Assembly: GCA_965203855.1 (NCBI GenBank)
Contig: CBDBDN010000008.1
Location: 372,001 to 436,000 of the forward strand
DNA from: Bin87 sp965203855
GTDB lineage: Bacteria; Chloroflexota; Dehalococcoidia; Lucifugimonadales; UBA3495
Direction of reading: 5' to 3'
Length of the DNA: 64,000 nucleotides
How positions within the stretch are numbered: the first letter of the stretch is position 1; every line of letters starts with the position of its first letter. The position numbers and the translations under genes were made by a program. The notes beneath the pieces were generated by a model. The model was not told where the DNA came from. It did no database searches and saw nothing but the letters and a program-made list of their open reading frames with translations. Shown piece after piece: positions 26,344 to 34,835 of this stretch.

Positions 26344-27234
26344 TCATTTCCGCAGCAACTCTTGCAGGCCTTTGCCTATATCGCCGGTAGCGCGGGTATA
26401 AATTGGGATAGGCTCGCGGCGCATTTTGTCCAGTTGTTCAACGGCGCCTTTCCAAGTGCCGCCCTTTTTATAGTCGGATGCAACTACCAATCCGGCGTCG
26501 GCCAGCGCATATACCAGCTTGTTGCGCTGCATCAGATTGCCAACATTGAACCCGGCTTTGGGATCATATGGCGAAATCAATGTCAAGTGTCCGTCCATCA
26601 GCGCATCCCGGTTATCCCGGTGCAACGCCGCTTTTTCCAACCCGTCCGCCAATACGCCGACCACTACGCCCGATTCCGACAGGGCGCCGTGCATGGCTTC
26701 CCGGTCAACGCCGCGCGCGCCGCCTGATATGACGGCGCACTGCGCGCCGGCCGCCAATCGCCCAACGCTGGCGGCATACTCCAGTATTGCTTCGTCCGCA
26801 TTGCGAGAGCCGGCTACGGCCAATGCCGGCGCTTCGCTATTGAGCAGGTTGGCATCGCCGCAGCCGTACAAAACCGGCGGGGCCTCATGGCCCAGCCGCT
26901 GCTTATAACGCCGTGGGTAAGGCGGGTCGGCGCGACTGATTACCCAAATGGCGCGCTCTTGCCAGTGTTCTACTGCCAGGCCAAGCAGAAAACCGCGTTC
27001 CAGCAGTCGGTTGATCCGGTCGTGGTCAAATCCGGGCGCCGCTTCGCCCAGAATTGCCCCGGACTCTGACAGCAGTAAATCGGCAGGCTGACGACCGACC
27101 GCATTAAGCGATTGCGCCAGTTCGCCGTACTCGCGCGTGGTCAGCGGGCGCACCGACGGTTTAGCTTTGCCGACCAGCAGAGGGGCGGTCAGTAATAGAA
27201 TGGCCTGCGTGTTAAGCGACAATTCGGGATTCAT
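26344..27234 (-). CDS. DprA/Smf-family (SLOG) protein
   Basis: A 296-residue DprA-like protein. The Rossmann-like SLOG core is clear: LAVAGSRNADEAILEYAASV, QCAVISGGARGVDREAMHGA, then SPYDPKAGFNVGNLMQRNKL and ALADAGLVVASDYKKGGTW. In DprA this core loads RecA on single-stranded DNA; other SLOG proteins bind nucleotides in conflict systems. The ATG at 27234 lies 5 bases after the stop of the phosphoribosyltransferase gene. I recall DprA-phosphoribosyltransferase pairs, sometimes with helicases, being listed as predicted phage-defence modules, and this arrangement fits; competence is the alternative. Confidence 0.8.
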   Translation of the reverse strand: MNPELSLNTQAILLLTAPLLVGKAKPSVRPLTTREYGELAQSLNAVGRQPADLLLSESGAILGEAAPGFDHDRINRLLERGFLLGLAVEHWQERAIWVISRADPPYPRRYKQRLGHEAPPVLYGCGDANLLNSEAPALAVAGSRNADEAILEYAASVGRLAAGAQCAVISGGARGVDREAMHGALSESGVVVGVLADGLEKAALHRDNRDALMDGHLTLISPYDPKAGFNVGNLMQRNKLVYALADAGLVVASDYKKGGTWKGAVEQLDKMRREPIPIYTRATGDIGKGLQELLRK

Positions 27235-27239
27235 CGGAT

Positions 27240-27512
27240 TTACCCGCTTCCGGTATTGGCCAATGCGAAGGGAAACACGGCGCGGCAGCCGCGTTCCCGC
27301 AGCAGCGCTGCCGCGACGGTAAATGTCCACCGGGAATCTACCATATCGTCCACCAACAGCACAGGGCCGGGCAGAACCGGGTTGCGTGAAAACCCCAGCG
27401 AGCCTTCCAAATTGCGCGCTTGCTGGGCGCTGTTGGCGCGGGATTTTTGCTCGGGACGGTCAGCGGTTTTGACCAGGCAGGGATGGAACGGCAAGCCCAA
27501 AACCGCCGCCAA
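27240..27512 (-). CDS. Phosphoribosyltransferase domain, split off from RecQ by a frameshift
   Basis: A 90-residue stretch with the PRPP-binding motif VLLVDDMVDSRWTFTVAAAL and upstream family residues LGLPFHPCLVKTADRPEQKS then QQARN. It overlaps the end of the RecQ gene by 53 bases in another frame. Reading through with one skipped base near 27513 gives PDFAERLAAVLGLPFHP, the continuous RecQ-phosphoribosyltransferase protein found elsewhere. The TTG at 27512 has no ribosome site, so independent translation is unlikely. Either the gene is broken, or the base call is wrong, or the ribosome shifts frame. Confidence 0.7.
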   Translation of the reverse strand: MAAVLGLPFHPCLVKTADRPEQKSRANSAQQARNLEGSLGFSRNPVLPGPVLLVDDMVDSRWTFTVAAALLRERGCRAVFPFALANTGSG

Positions 27513-29283
27513 GCCGTTCCGCGAAATCCGGCACCAAGTTGGGATTACGCAGCGATGGAATGAAGGTTACCCAAACCGGAGCCGGTTCGGGCCGCCACTC
27601 CCGTATCAATTGCGCGGCGGCGGACACTAACTCATCCGCAAAGCGATTGTCCTGGTATTTGCCGGAACGCACCAGATTGCCCCAGCCCGCATCTCCCCAA
27701 TGGCAAAGTGCGCGTCCGGCTTCCGCTTGCTGCTGTTCGGGTATGCGCCGCCGGTTGCCCCACTGTTTGCGCGGTGCGATCGGAACACTGGCGCGGCGGA
27801 GAAAATCAACGGCCTGGCGTACCATCTGTTCGGTCGCAGTTTCCGAAAGCGGGCGCAAGTCGGGCTGTTGCGCCGTTTCCGGGTTGCCGTCCAGGGCGCG
27901 GATGAGAAATGCCATATGCCCTGAATCCAGAGCGACATAATCCTGCATACCCTGCTGTTCTCGACGCCGCAAATCAGTCAAGCGTTCCGTGCGTTCCCAG
28001 AATGAGGGGTTCAACCGCGCTGCCGTCAATTGCCACTTGCGGCCCTGCTTGACAATCGGCGCCGGCGCTTCGAGCGAAAGCAACTTGAGGGTTTGCCGAA
28101 TGCGTCCCCGGCTGATGTTGACGACTTGGAGCATTTCAGGCTCCGAAAGGCCGTCCGGCTCCTGTTCCAGGGCGTCAATCACCTGTTGGACTTCGCTCGG
28201 GGTCGGGAATGCGCTGCGGATGAAAAAGTCCGTGATTTCAAGATCCTCGGCCCCGCTCAGCAGTACCCCGTAAGCGGCGTCCAAACCGCGCCCGGCGCGG
28301 CCTACCTGCTGATAGTAATGAACGACCGATTGCGGCGTCTGGTAATGAATGACAAACGCCAAGTCCGGCTTGTCAAAGCCCATTCCCAAAGCCGTCGTTG
28401 CCACAAGCGCTTTGACACGGTTCGCCAGCAGCGCATCCTCCAACTCCTCGCGATTTTCGGACTGTCCGGTGTACTCCTGTACATTGAAGCCGCGGGACTG
28501 GAGCCAACGCGTTACCAGCTCAGCGTCGCGGATGGTAAGAGTATAGATTATCCCGGAACCGTCAATTTCCGGAAGCCGTTCCGCCAGCCACGCCAAACGC
28601 TCCGCTTGACTCGGCAGAGTGAGGGTTTGCAGCAACAGCGACGGCCGGCTCAATTCGCCGCGCATTACCAAGATGTTGGGGGCAAGCACTTCCCGCAAGT
28701 CATTCATTACCCGGTCGTTGGCGGTGGCCGTAGTTCCGAGCAGCCTTACATTCGGCAAGTTAGGCAGGATGCGTTCAATCAGACGGTAATCGGGGCGGAA
28801 GTCATGCCCCCAATCGGAGATGCAGTGCGCTTCGTCAATTACCAGCATTGAGACGCGGCTGGCCATAACCGACAGAACATTGCTAACGAAAGCCTCGTTA
28901 GCCAGCCGTTCTGGGGCGATCAACAAAATGTCAACGGTATCTTTGCGTATCTGATCTTCAACCGCATCCCATTCGTCTGTGTTGTCGGAATTGATGGTAG
29001 CGGCGCGGACGCCCATGCGCTGCGCTGCCGCAATCTGGTTACGCATCAGCGACAGCAGCGGTGAAATCAGCAGCGCCGGGCCGGCGCCGCCCTCGCGCAG
29101 CAGTTTGGCGGCAATGAAATAGACGAAGCTCTTGCCCCAGCCCGTTTTCTGTACCACGAGCAGCCGGCCCCGGCCATCCACGATATGGCGTATGGCATCC
29201 TCTTGCCCCTCGCGAAATTGAGCATCAGCGGTGCCAGCGCCAATACGCAGCAGCTGGATAGCGCGTCTGGCATCGTAATTCAT
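27460..29283 (-). CDS. RecQ-family ATP-dependent DNA helicase
   Basis: A 607-residue superfamily 2 helicase. Walker A is VVQKTGWGKSFVYFIAAKLL, motif II VIDEAHCISDWGHDFRPDY, followed by GTTATAND, TTALGMGFDKPD and QQVGRAGRG, all RecQ type. The ATG at 29283 follows AAGG by 8 bases. The normal RecQ zinc-binding and HRDC parts are not evident; instead the C-terminus leads into a phosphoribosyltransferase domain that is now in another frame (27240-27512). It is first in the minus-strand set with the transferase and DprA. A role in defence or DNA repair is inferred from this set. Confidence 0.85.
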   Translation of the reverse strand: MNYDARRAIQLLRIGAGTADAQFREGQEDAIRHIVDGRGRLLVVQKTGWGKSFVYFIAAKLLREGGAGPALLISPLLSLMRNQIAAAQRMGVRAATINSDNTDEWDAVEDQIRKDTVDILLIAPERLANEAFVSNVLSVMASRVSMLVIDEAHCISDWGHDFRPDYRLIERILPNLPNVRLLGTTATANDRVMNDLREVLAPNILVMRGELSRPSLLLQTLTLPSQAERLAWLAERLPEIDGSGIIYTLTIRDAELVTRWLQSRGFNVQEYTGQSENREELEDALLANRVKALVATTALGMGFDKPDLAFVIHYQTPQSVVHYYQQVGRAGRGLDAAYGVLLSGAEDLEITDFFIRSAFPTPSEVQQVIDALEQEPDGLSEPEMLQVVNISRGRIRQTLKLLSLEAPAPIVKQGRKWQLTAARLNPSFWERTERLTDLRRREQQGMQDYVALDSGHMAFLIRALDGNPETAQQPDLRPLSETATEQMVRQAVDFLRRASVPIAPRKQWGNRRRIPEQQQAEAGRALCHWGDAGWGNLVRSGKYQDNRFADELVSAAAQLIREWRPEPAPVWVTFIPSLRNPNLVPDFAERLGGGFGLAVPSLPGQNR

Positions 29284-29387
29284 TTTGATACCTTGATATT
29301 GTTCGACCGGGATGGTAGCAAGGCGCAACCCTGCCGTCAACGGGCGTCCGGTCATCATCAAACTGGTCAACGCCATTCCCCTTGGCC

Positions 29388-29526
29388 GTTGACCTGCCGG
29401 AGATTGAGAATGTGCTGATTAATGTGCCGGCGACCGACGGGCCCCATTGGCGTCCGCACCGTGGCCGCCCGCAACGGCCAGCAGGACGCCATATCGTTTG
29501 ATGTGGACGCGCGGCGGCAGGCGTAG
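29388..29526 (+). pseudogene. Possible remnant of a coding sequence
   Basis: In the 323-base gap between the divergent RecQ and membrane-protein genes, two adjoining frames read like protein: VDLPEIENVLINVPATDGP and then IGVRTVAARNGQQDAISFDV with a stop at 29524-29526. I recognise no family. It looks like a decayed 3' end of a gene. Confidence 0.3.
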
Positions 29527-29591
29527 GAGGTTGAGGTAGGGTAAGCGTTGGCGTCTCCGCCGCGTTGACCGGCCGGCCGGCCCGACAGTGA

Positions 29592-29597
29592 TATAAT
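29592..29597 (+). promoter_or_regulatory. -10 element just before the 29607 gene
   Basis: TATAAT ends 9 bases before the ATG at 29607. A start of transcription 7 bases downstream would leave almost no leader, so the mRNA may be leaderless. Confidence 0.45.
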
Positions 29598-29606
29598 AAC
29601 GCCGTT

Positions 29607-30047
29607 ATGGAGCAGTGGTGGGCAGAAAGGCGCTGGCTGCGCCGTCATGCAGTGGTCGCGCCTTTCGGGGTTTTTGCGGCCACAATGCTGCTGACTTTGT
29701 ATCTGGAGCAGTGGCAATGGCCGGGGCCGGCCGGTTGGGACCGGGCGGCGTCGCTGGCGGATTTGGGGGCGATTTTCTACGCGATGGCGGCCGTAGCGGT
29801 CGAAAGGAGCATCAGGATTATGTTCTGGGCCTGGGATCAGCATAAAAAGGTACAGGCGAAACTGCGGGCCGAAGGCGAGGCCATCGGCCTGGCCAAGGGC
29901 GAGGCTGTCGGCCGGGCCAAGGGCGAGGCCATCGGCGCAACCGCAACCGCCCAGCGCTACGAAAAGTGGCTGGCTAAAGTGGCCCAAGAACGGGGCATCG
30001 ACCTGGCGGAACTGCTGCCGCCGGACGCCGGTTCAGCGAGCAGTTGA
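29607..30047 (+). CDS. Small membrane protein with repetitive charged segment
   Basis: A 146-residue protein with two predicted spans (VVAPFGVFAATMLLTLYL and ADLGAIFYAMAAVAVERSI), followed by a repeated helical segment RAEGEAIGLAKGEAVGRAKG and then EKWLAKVAQERGIDLAELLP. Its layout matches the gene at 63456 (two spans, then EGRAEGRAEG, then a WL-containing tail), so these are members of one family. I know of no function. The repeat in the DNA (GGCGAGGCC with AAGGGC) could change copy number in frame. Confidence 0.65.
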   Translation: MEQWWAERRWLRRHAVVAPFGVFAATMLLTLYLEQWQWPGPAGWDRAASLADLGAIFYAMAAVAVERSIRIMFWAWDQHKKVQAKLRAEGEAIGLAKGEAVGRAKGEAIGATATAQRYEKWLAKVAQERGIDLAELLPPDAGSASS

Positions 30048-30237
30048 AGTTGAATTACGAAACTGCAAGCCCCCGTCTCCGAACCGGAAGCCCGCAGCGG
30101 CAACGCCGGCCGGCGCTGCCGCCCTAACTGCTGTGTGGCGCAACAGCGGCCCTTGATTGACAGCGTTGCCGCTCGTCTATACGATTGCCGATGCCGGCCG
30201 CCGCCGCCCCATCCGTACCAGGTCAGAGAGAATACCG

Positions 30238-32067
30238 ATGACGCAGCAGTTCGCCCCCAACGCCAACCCCGAACCGGCGCCCGAACCGCCAGACGACTAC
30301 TCCGGCGGCTACGAATCGCTGCCCCGCCAAGAGCAGTTCTACCGCGCCCCCGTCCGTTTCGGCAATGTCCCCGTAGAAGCCGAACCCAAAGGCTGGGACC
30401 GCCGGCAGAACTTTCGCCGCCACTACCCCCTGGTCAACCTCCCGATGCAGGTTGTGGAACGGGTGCGGCTGGGCAACGACCAACCCCACGAACCCAACCG
30501 CCTGATTTGGGGCGACAACCTGCATATAATGCGGCAGATTGCCACTAACAGCGTGGATTTGATTTACATTGACCCGCCCTTTTTCTCCGGCCGGCAGTAC
30601 AATGTCATCTGGGGCGACAACAACGAACTGCGCTCTTTCAACGACATCTGGGAAGGCGGACTGGACGGCTACCTTATCTGGCTCAACGCCCGCCTCTACG
30701 AAATGAAGCGCATCCTCAAAAGCGCCGGCTCTATCTATGTACATTGCGACTGGCACGCCAGCCACTATATCAAGGTGGAGATGGATAAAATCTTTGGATA
30801 CGATAATTTCCAAAACGAGTTTGTATGGCATTACGGTGGTGGAGGGGCATCTAAAAGCCGGTGGGGGCGCAAACACGACGTGATATTATTCTATTCGCGT
30901 AGCAATAAATGGACTTTCAATGTTGAGGACGTTCGTGAAGATCATAAATGGATCGATGGACAACGCCGCGCCGACGGTAGCGGGCGAAATCTCCAACGCG
31001 GGAAATTGCCAGACGACGTATTCGTACATCACTCAGTTATGCCTTGGGCTGGGGAGCGCATCGGCTATCCCACTCAAAAGCCGGAAGCGTTGCTGGAGCG
31101 CATCATCTTGGCATCGTCAAACAATGGCGATGTCGTTGCCGACTTTTTCAGTGGCGGCGGCACTACCGCTGCTGTGGCCCAGCGTTTGGGCCGGCGCTTT
31201 ATCGCCTGCGACCAGTCCCGCGTTGCCGTCGCCGTTACTGCCGAGCGGTTGAAGCAGCACGCTGCGACGCGCGGATTGGATGACGCGCCGATCCCCGATT
31301 TCACCGTGGAGCAGTGGGGCATTTACGAAGCGGAACGGCTGTCGGCGATGCCGGCGGAGCAGTTTCGGGAATTCGCGCTGCGCGCCTACGGCGCGACCCG
31401 AACCGCATCTGCCGATACCGGCCCGCAGATTCACGGCTGGCGCAATCAGCTGCCCATCTGGGTGGGCGCCGCCGGCCTGGAGGCGCAGGCCACCGCGGAC
31501 GATGTGCGCGATTTCGCCAACGCCATCCGGCAGACGCCGCAGTACCAGCAGGCCAACTTGCGGGACGGCATAATGCTGGCGTGGGGTTTTCGCCCCGACG
31601 CCCGGGACGCCGCCCAACAGCTGCGCGAGCAGGAACGGATTGATGTCAATTTTGTGCGCCTGGCCCAAATCAGCATCGGCGATACCGACTTTCGCGAGCA
31701 TATCGTCCGGCGTTCCACAGACAAGGCGGATTACAGCGAGTTTCTCACCTTCGTGCAGCCGCCGGTGGTCAATGTGGGCTATCGTATCTTGGGCGGCGGC
31801 AGCGTTACTTTTGACGCCGGCGATACGGCGGTGATTAATTCGGGCGCGCAAATCAGCAATGTGCAGTGGGATTTCAACTATAATGGACGGCGCTTTGCGG
31901 CGGCGCCGGGCCATTCGTTCCGGCGGGAAGGCAGCGGCAAAAACCGCCGTCCCGTAATGCGGGTAACGCACAAATTCGCCAGCCCCGGCAAGTACCGCAT
32001 CGCCTGCCGCGTCCAGGACAGCCGGGGCGGCGAGGGAATGTGGACCGGCGAAGTAACAGTACGCTAG
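30238..32067 (+). CDS. Type III-like DNA methyltransferase (Mod) with PKD-like C-terminal domain
   Basis: A 609-residue adenine/cytosine-N methyltransferase of the beta order. The catalytic motif IV is YIDPPFFSGRQYNVIWGDN (Asp112) and the AdoMet motif I is VVADFFSGGGTTAAVAQRLG (from about residue 300); YPTQKPEALLERII precedes it, as in type III Mod proteins. Residues from about 525 (VTFDAGDTAVINSGAQISNV to the end, VQDSRGGEGMWTGEV) read as a beta-sandwich of PKD type, unusual in a methyltransferase. The helicase and nuclease at 32479-34822 make up the rest of the restriction system, separated by 411 bases of repeats. ATG 30238 follows AGAGAGA. Confidence 0.85.
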   Translation: MTQQFAPNANPEPAPEPPDDYSGGYESLPRQEQFYRAPVRFGNVPVEAEPKGWDRRQNFRRHYPLVNLPMQVVERVRLGNDQPHEPNRLIWGDNLHIMRQIATNSVDLIYIDPPFFSGRQYNVIWGDNNELRSFNDIWEGGLDGYLIWLNARLYEMKRILKSAGSIYVHCDWHASHYIKVEMDKIFGYDNFQNEFVWHYGGGGASKSRWGRKHDVILFYSRSNKWTFNVEDVREDHKWIDGQRRADGSGRNLQRGKLPDDVFVHHSVMPWAGERIGYPTQKPEALLERIILASSNNGDVVADFFSGGGTTAAVAQRLGRRFIACDQSRVAVAVTAERLKQHAATRGLDDAPIPDFTVEQWGIYEAERLSAMPAEQFREFALRAYGATRTASADTGPQIHGWRNQLPIWVGAAGLEAQATADDVRDFANAIRQTPQYQQANLRDGIMLAWGFRPDARDAAQQLREQERIDVNFVRLAQISIGDTDFREHIVRRSTDKADYSEFLTFVQPPVVNVGYRILGGGSVTFDAGDTAVINSGAQISNVQWDFNYNGRRFAAAPGHSFRREGSGKNRRPVMRVTHKFASPGKYRIACRVQDSRGGEGMWTGEVTVR

Positions 32068-32087
32068 GGCGTGTGCACATATTCACC

Positions 32088-32289
32088 GTCATTCCGGCCC
32101 GTCCAACCGTCATTCCACCACCCAACCGTCATTCCGGCCCGTCCAACCGTCATTCCACCACCCAACCGTCATTCCGGCCCGTCCAACCGTCATTCCACCA
32201 CCCAACCGTCATTCTGGCCCGTCCAACCGTCATTCCACCACCCCAACCGTCATTCCGGCCCGTCCAACCGTCATTCCACCACCCCAACC
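32088..32289 (+). repeat. Tandem array of a 40-bp repeat between mod and res
   Basis: Five head-to-tail copies of a 40-41-bp unit, each made of GTCATTCCGGCCCGTCCAAC plus GTCATTCCACCACCCAAC. The array directly abuts a 92-bp palindrome-ended element (32290-32381), whose end sequence GTCATTCCGGC is what the array repeats. There are no spacers, so this is not a CRISPR. With the element it occupies the whole gap between the methyltransferase and helicase genes. Confidence 0.85.
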
Positions 32290-32381
32290 GTCATTCCGGC
32301 TTTCGCCGGAATCCGGGATTTCTGACTCTATTACCGTAGTAGGTGGTTACGACGCTGGATTCCGGCGAAAGCCGGAATGAC
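32290..32381 (-). repeat. 92-bp palindrome-ended element, copy D (inverted)
   Basis: Begins GTCATTCCGGCTTTCGCCGG and ends CCGGCGAAAGCCGGAATGAC, each end forming a perfect hairpin. On the minus strand its interior reads GCGTCGTAACCACCTACTAC then GGTAAT, matching the interior of copies A and B. No coding capacity. Confidence 0.8.
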
Positions 32382-32478
32382 GGTTGGGGAGCTGAATGAC
32401 GGTTGCAGTGGTGCCGCAATGACGGCTGTAGTGTCCCCGCAATAACGAAACCATATGCCAGACTAGTGAGGGATAAAT

Positions 32479-34482
32479 ATGATTAACGAGTTCACGCCAT
32501 ACGAGGACGATTATCAGGAATGGCGGTGGGACGGCTGCCCGGAGGTCAAGGCGGAGACGCAGGATTACCTGCGCCATCTCAGCGACCCGGAGGACGACGC
32601 GCAGCCGCGCGCCGGCGCTCTGTGGCCGCACCAGTGGGATTCGCTGCTGCGGGTCATCTATGCCCACGAAATACGGCGGCGGGAACTGGCGGAGCCGGAC
32701 GGAACGCTGCTCAATGTGGTAACCGGCGGCGGCAAGACGGCCATCATCGCCGCCCTGATGGTGTGGCTGCGGCTGGCCCACGATGTCAACAAGTTCGTAC
32801 TGCTCTGCCCCAACCTGATTGTCCGCGACCGCCTGGAGCATGACTTTCAGCAGGGCAAAGTGTTCGTGGAGCGTGATTTGATACCGCCCGGCGCCATCGT
32901 CAACAAGGATGATTTCGCGCTGACGACGCTGGGCGGCGACCGGCCGGGCGGCTGGGCCAGCCTGCTGGGGGCCAGCGTCATCCTGGGCAACATCCATCAG
33001 TTCTACGGCAGCAGCGCCAGCGGGCAAAGCAACTTGTCGGCCTTGCTCAACGGGCCGCAGTTTGCCCTGTTCAACGACGAAGCGCACAACTCGCCGGCGC
33101 CGGAATGGGAACGGACGCTGGAACGGATGCGTCCGCAAACCGTGCTGCGGGTGGACACTACGGCTACGCCGGACCGCGCCGACGGCCAAACGCCGGACAG
33201 CCGGATGATTTACGAATATCTGATACAGGATGCGCTGTCCGACCGGCTGGTGAAAACGCCGGTAGTCTATCAACCCAGCATCGCCACAGTAGAATTGACT
33301 TACACCGACGCGCGCACCGGCGAAACCCGGGCCATAGAGCAAATCGATTGGGCCGAAGTTGACCGTCTCGGTATCAACGCAACGCAATGGGTAACCGACG
33401 ACAAGCCGATGCAGCAGCAGATGGCCATTGCATTGCAGCGGCTCCGGGAGCAGGAACGCCGCGCCAAAGGCCGCTACCAGCCCATCCTGTTCGTCGTCGC
33501 GGTCTGCAAACTGGACGCCGAAAAGGCGGCGAAAACGCTGAACGACTATTTCAAGGTAAAGACGCTGCTGATTACCGAGGACAGCTCCGACGCTGAACGG
33601 CGCCAGGCCGCCGATCTGGGCCGAGCGCAACGAAGTCAGCAGCCCTATAAAGCGGTAGTCAGCGTACTGATGCTGCGGGAAGGCTGGGATGTGCCGGAAG
33701 TGGGCGTTATCCTGCTGCTGCGTAAATTCGGCAGCCGGGTCTATGGACAGCAAGTCATCGGACGCGGGCTGCGCCGGGTTCGCAGCCACGGTATCCTTGA
33801 CGCAGAACAGCAGATTTGCGCCGTAGTTGACCACCCCAAGCTGGAACACGGCTGGCTGTGGGAAATTTTCAACAGCAAGGTACGCACCGAAGTCGGCGTT
33901 GACGAGGAGTTTGACGAACAAGAAGACCTGCCCGACCCGCCGCCGCGCCAGGAACTCAACAAGCCCCAGAACCTGATTGACTTGCCGGAGCCGACCGGAG
34001 ATGCAGACGACGACTTTATCATTTGCACTGCCGGGCCGGCGGAGCCGCTGGGCAACTGGCGGGAAGTTCTGGAGGGTATGGAATACCCGTCTCAAACCGT
34101 AACCATTACCGACCAGGACATTACCGGCGTGGAGCGGCGGGCGCTTACCGGCGACGGCTGGTTAGATACGGAAACCGCGCCGGCATTTGACGGCGGCGCT
34201 GCCGTAGCCGTCGCTCCGGAAGATCTGGCGGATGCCGTCAAAGAGGAAATGTTGGCGGCGGCGGAACGCCTGCTGGCCCACGCCGGACACACCGCGCAGT
34301 TCAAGGGGCATATCTACAATGTCCTGCTGGGGCATATTCGTATGAAGTTTCTGGACGGGGCGTCGTTGGGCTTGGCCGAGCCGCACCATCTGGATGCCGC
34401 CCGGCGAATGCTGCCCGAAGCTGAACGGCGCATCAAGGAAATACCCGGCCTGATTGAAGGAATGGTGCAGTATGCCAATTGA
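32479..34482 (+). CDS. Type III-like restriction helicase subunit (Res)
   Basis: A 667-residue superfamily 2 helicase of the type III restriction (Res) class. Walker A is NVVTGGGKTAIIAALM (Lys86), motif II FNDEAHNSPAPEWERTL (residues about 199-203), then RVDTTATPDRADG, MLREGWDVPEV and QQVIGRGLRRVRSHG. Normal Res proteins carry a PD-(D/E)XK nuclease at the C-terminus; none is visible here, and a separate nuclease gene starts inside the last codons (11-base overlap). The partner methyltransferase lies upstream. The complex would translocate or scan unmodified DNA and cut through the separate subunit. Confidence 0.85.
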   Translation: MINEFTPYEDDYQEWRWDGCPEVKAETQDYLRHLSDPEDDAQPRAGALWPHQWDSLLRVIYAHEIRRRELAEPDGTLLNVVTGGGKTAIIAALMVWLRLAHDVNKFVLLCPNLIVRDRLEHDFQQGKVFVERDLIPPGAIVNKDDFALTTLGGDRPGGWASLLGASVILGNIHQFYGSSASGQSNLSALLNGPQFALFNDEAHNSPAPEWERTLERMRPQTVLRVDTTATPDRADGQTPDSRMIYEYLIQDALSDRLVKTPVVYQPSIATVELTYTDARTGETRAIEQIDWAEVDRLGINATQWVTDDKPMQQQMAIALQRLREQERRAKGRYQPILFVVAVCKLDAEKAAKTLNDYFKVKTLLITEDSSDAERRQAADLGRAQRSQQPYKAVVSVLMLREGWDVPEVGVILLLRKFGSRVYGQQVIGRGLRRVRSHGILDAEQQICAVVDHPKLEHGWLWEIFNSKVRTEVGVDEEFDEQEDLPDPPPRQELNKPQNLIDLPEPTGDADDDFIICTAGPAEPLGNWREVLEGMEYPSQTVTITDQDITGVERRALTGDGWLDTETAPAFDGGAAVAVAPEDLADAVKEEMLAAAERLLAHAGHTAQFKGHIYNVLLGHIRMKFLDGASLGLAEPHHLDAARRMLPEAERRIKEIPGLIEGMVQYAN

Positions 34483-34822
34483 AACCGGCTATTATGAAGC
34501 GCCCGCCAAAAGCCCCTGGAGTTACGAATACTACGAAAGCAGCTACGAGCGCCGAATGATGGAACGCCTGGAATCCGACGCCGAAGTCGTCAAGTGGCAG
34601 AAGCGGCATGGCATCTCCATACCCTGGATCGACGCCAGCGGCCGCAAGTCCAACCATCGCCCCGATTTTCTGGTGGAGTACTCCGACGGACGCAAAGCCA
34701 TCGTTGAAGTAAAAGACCCGACTTGGAAAGATTCCATAGCAGTGCAGCGCAAACGCCGCGCCGGCGAGGAATGGTGCCGCAAGCGCGGTATGACTTACCA
34801 GATTGCCACTATCCCCAAGTAA
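34472..34822 (+). CDS. TnsA-like PD-(D/E)XK nuclease subunit
   Basis: A 116-residue protein with the fold of the TnsA nuclease domain. The site reads SNHRPDFLVEYSDG (Asp65) and KAIVEVKDPTW (Glu79, Lys81), the complete D-ExK triad, preceded by YESSYERRMMERLES and the aromatic WIDASG strand typical of TnsA-like domains. Its ATG overlaps the Res stop (ATGCCAATTGA), so the two are probably made together. It most likely supplies the cutting activity missing from the Res protein. A stand-alone transposon end-cleaving role is unlikely, since no TnsB or TnsC is nearby. Confidence 0.8.
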   Translation: MPIETGYYEAPAKSPWSYEYYESSYERRMMERLESDAEVVKWQKRHGISIPWIDASGRKSNHRPDFLVEYSDGRKAIVEVKDPTWKDSIAVQRKRRAGEEWCRKRGMTYQIATIPK

Positions 34823-34835
34823 CCGGAGGCACAAT

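Noticed and set aside
32088..32289. Possible CRISPR array
   Set aside because: The 40-bp units are head to tail with no unique spacers and no cas genes; they are tandem copies of an element end. The same applies to 49686-49940.
34472..34822. Tn7-like transposon marker (TnsA)
   Set aside because: No TnsB, TnsC or transposon ends are nearby, and the gene overlaps the Res stop codon, which ties it to the restriction system.
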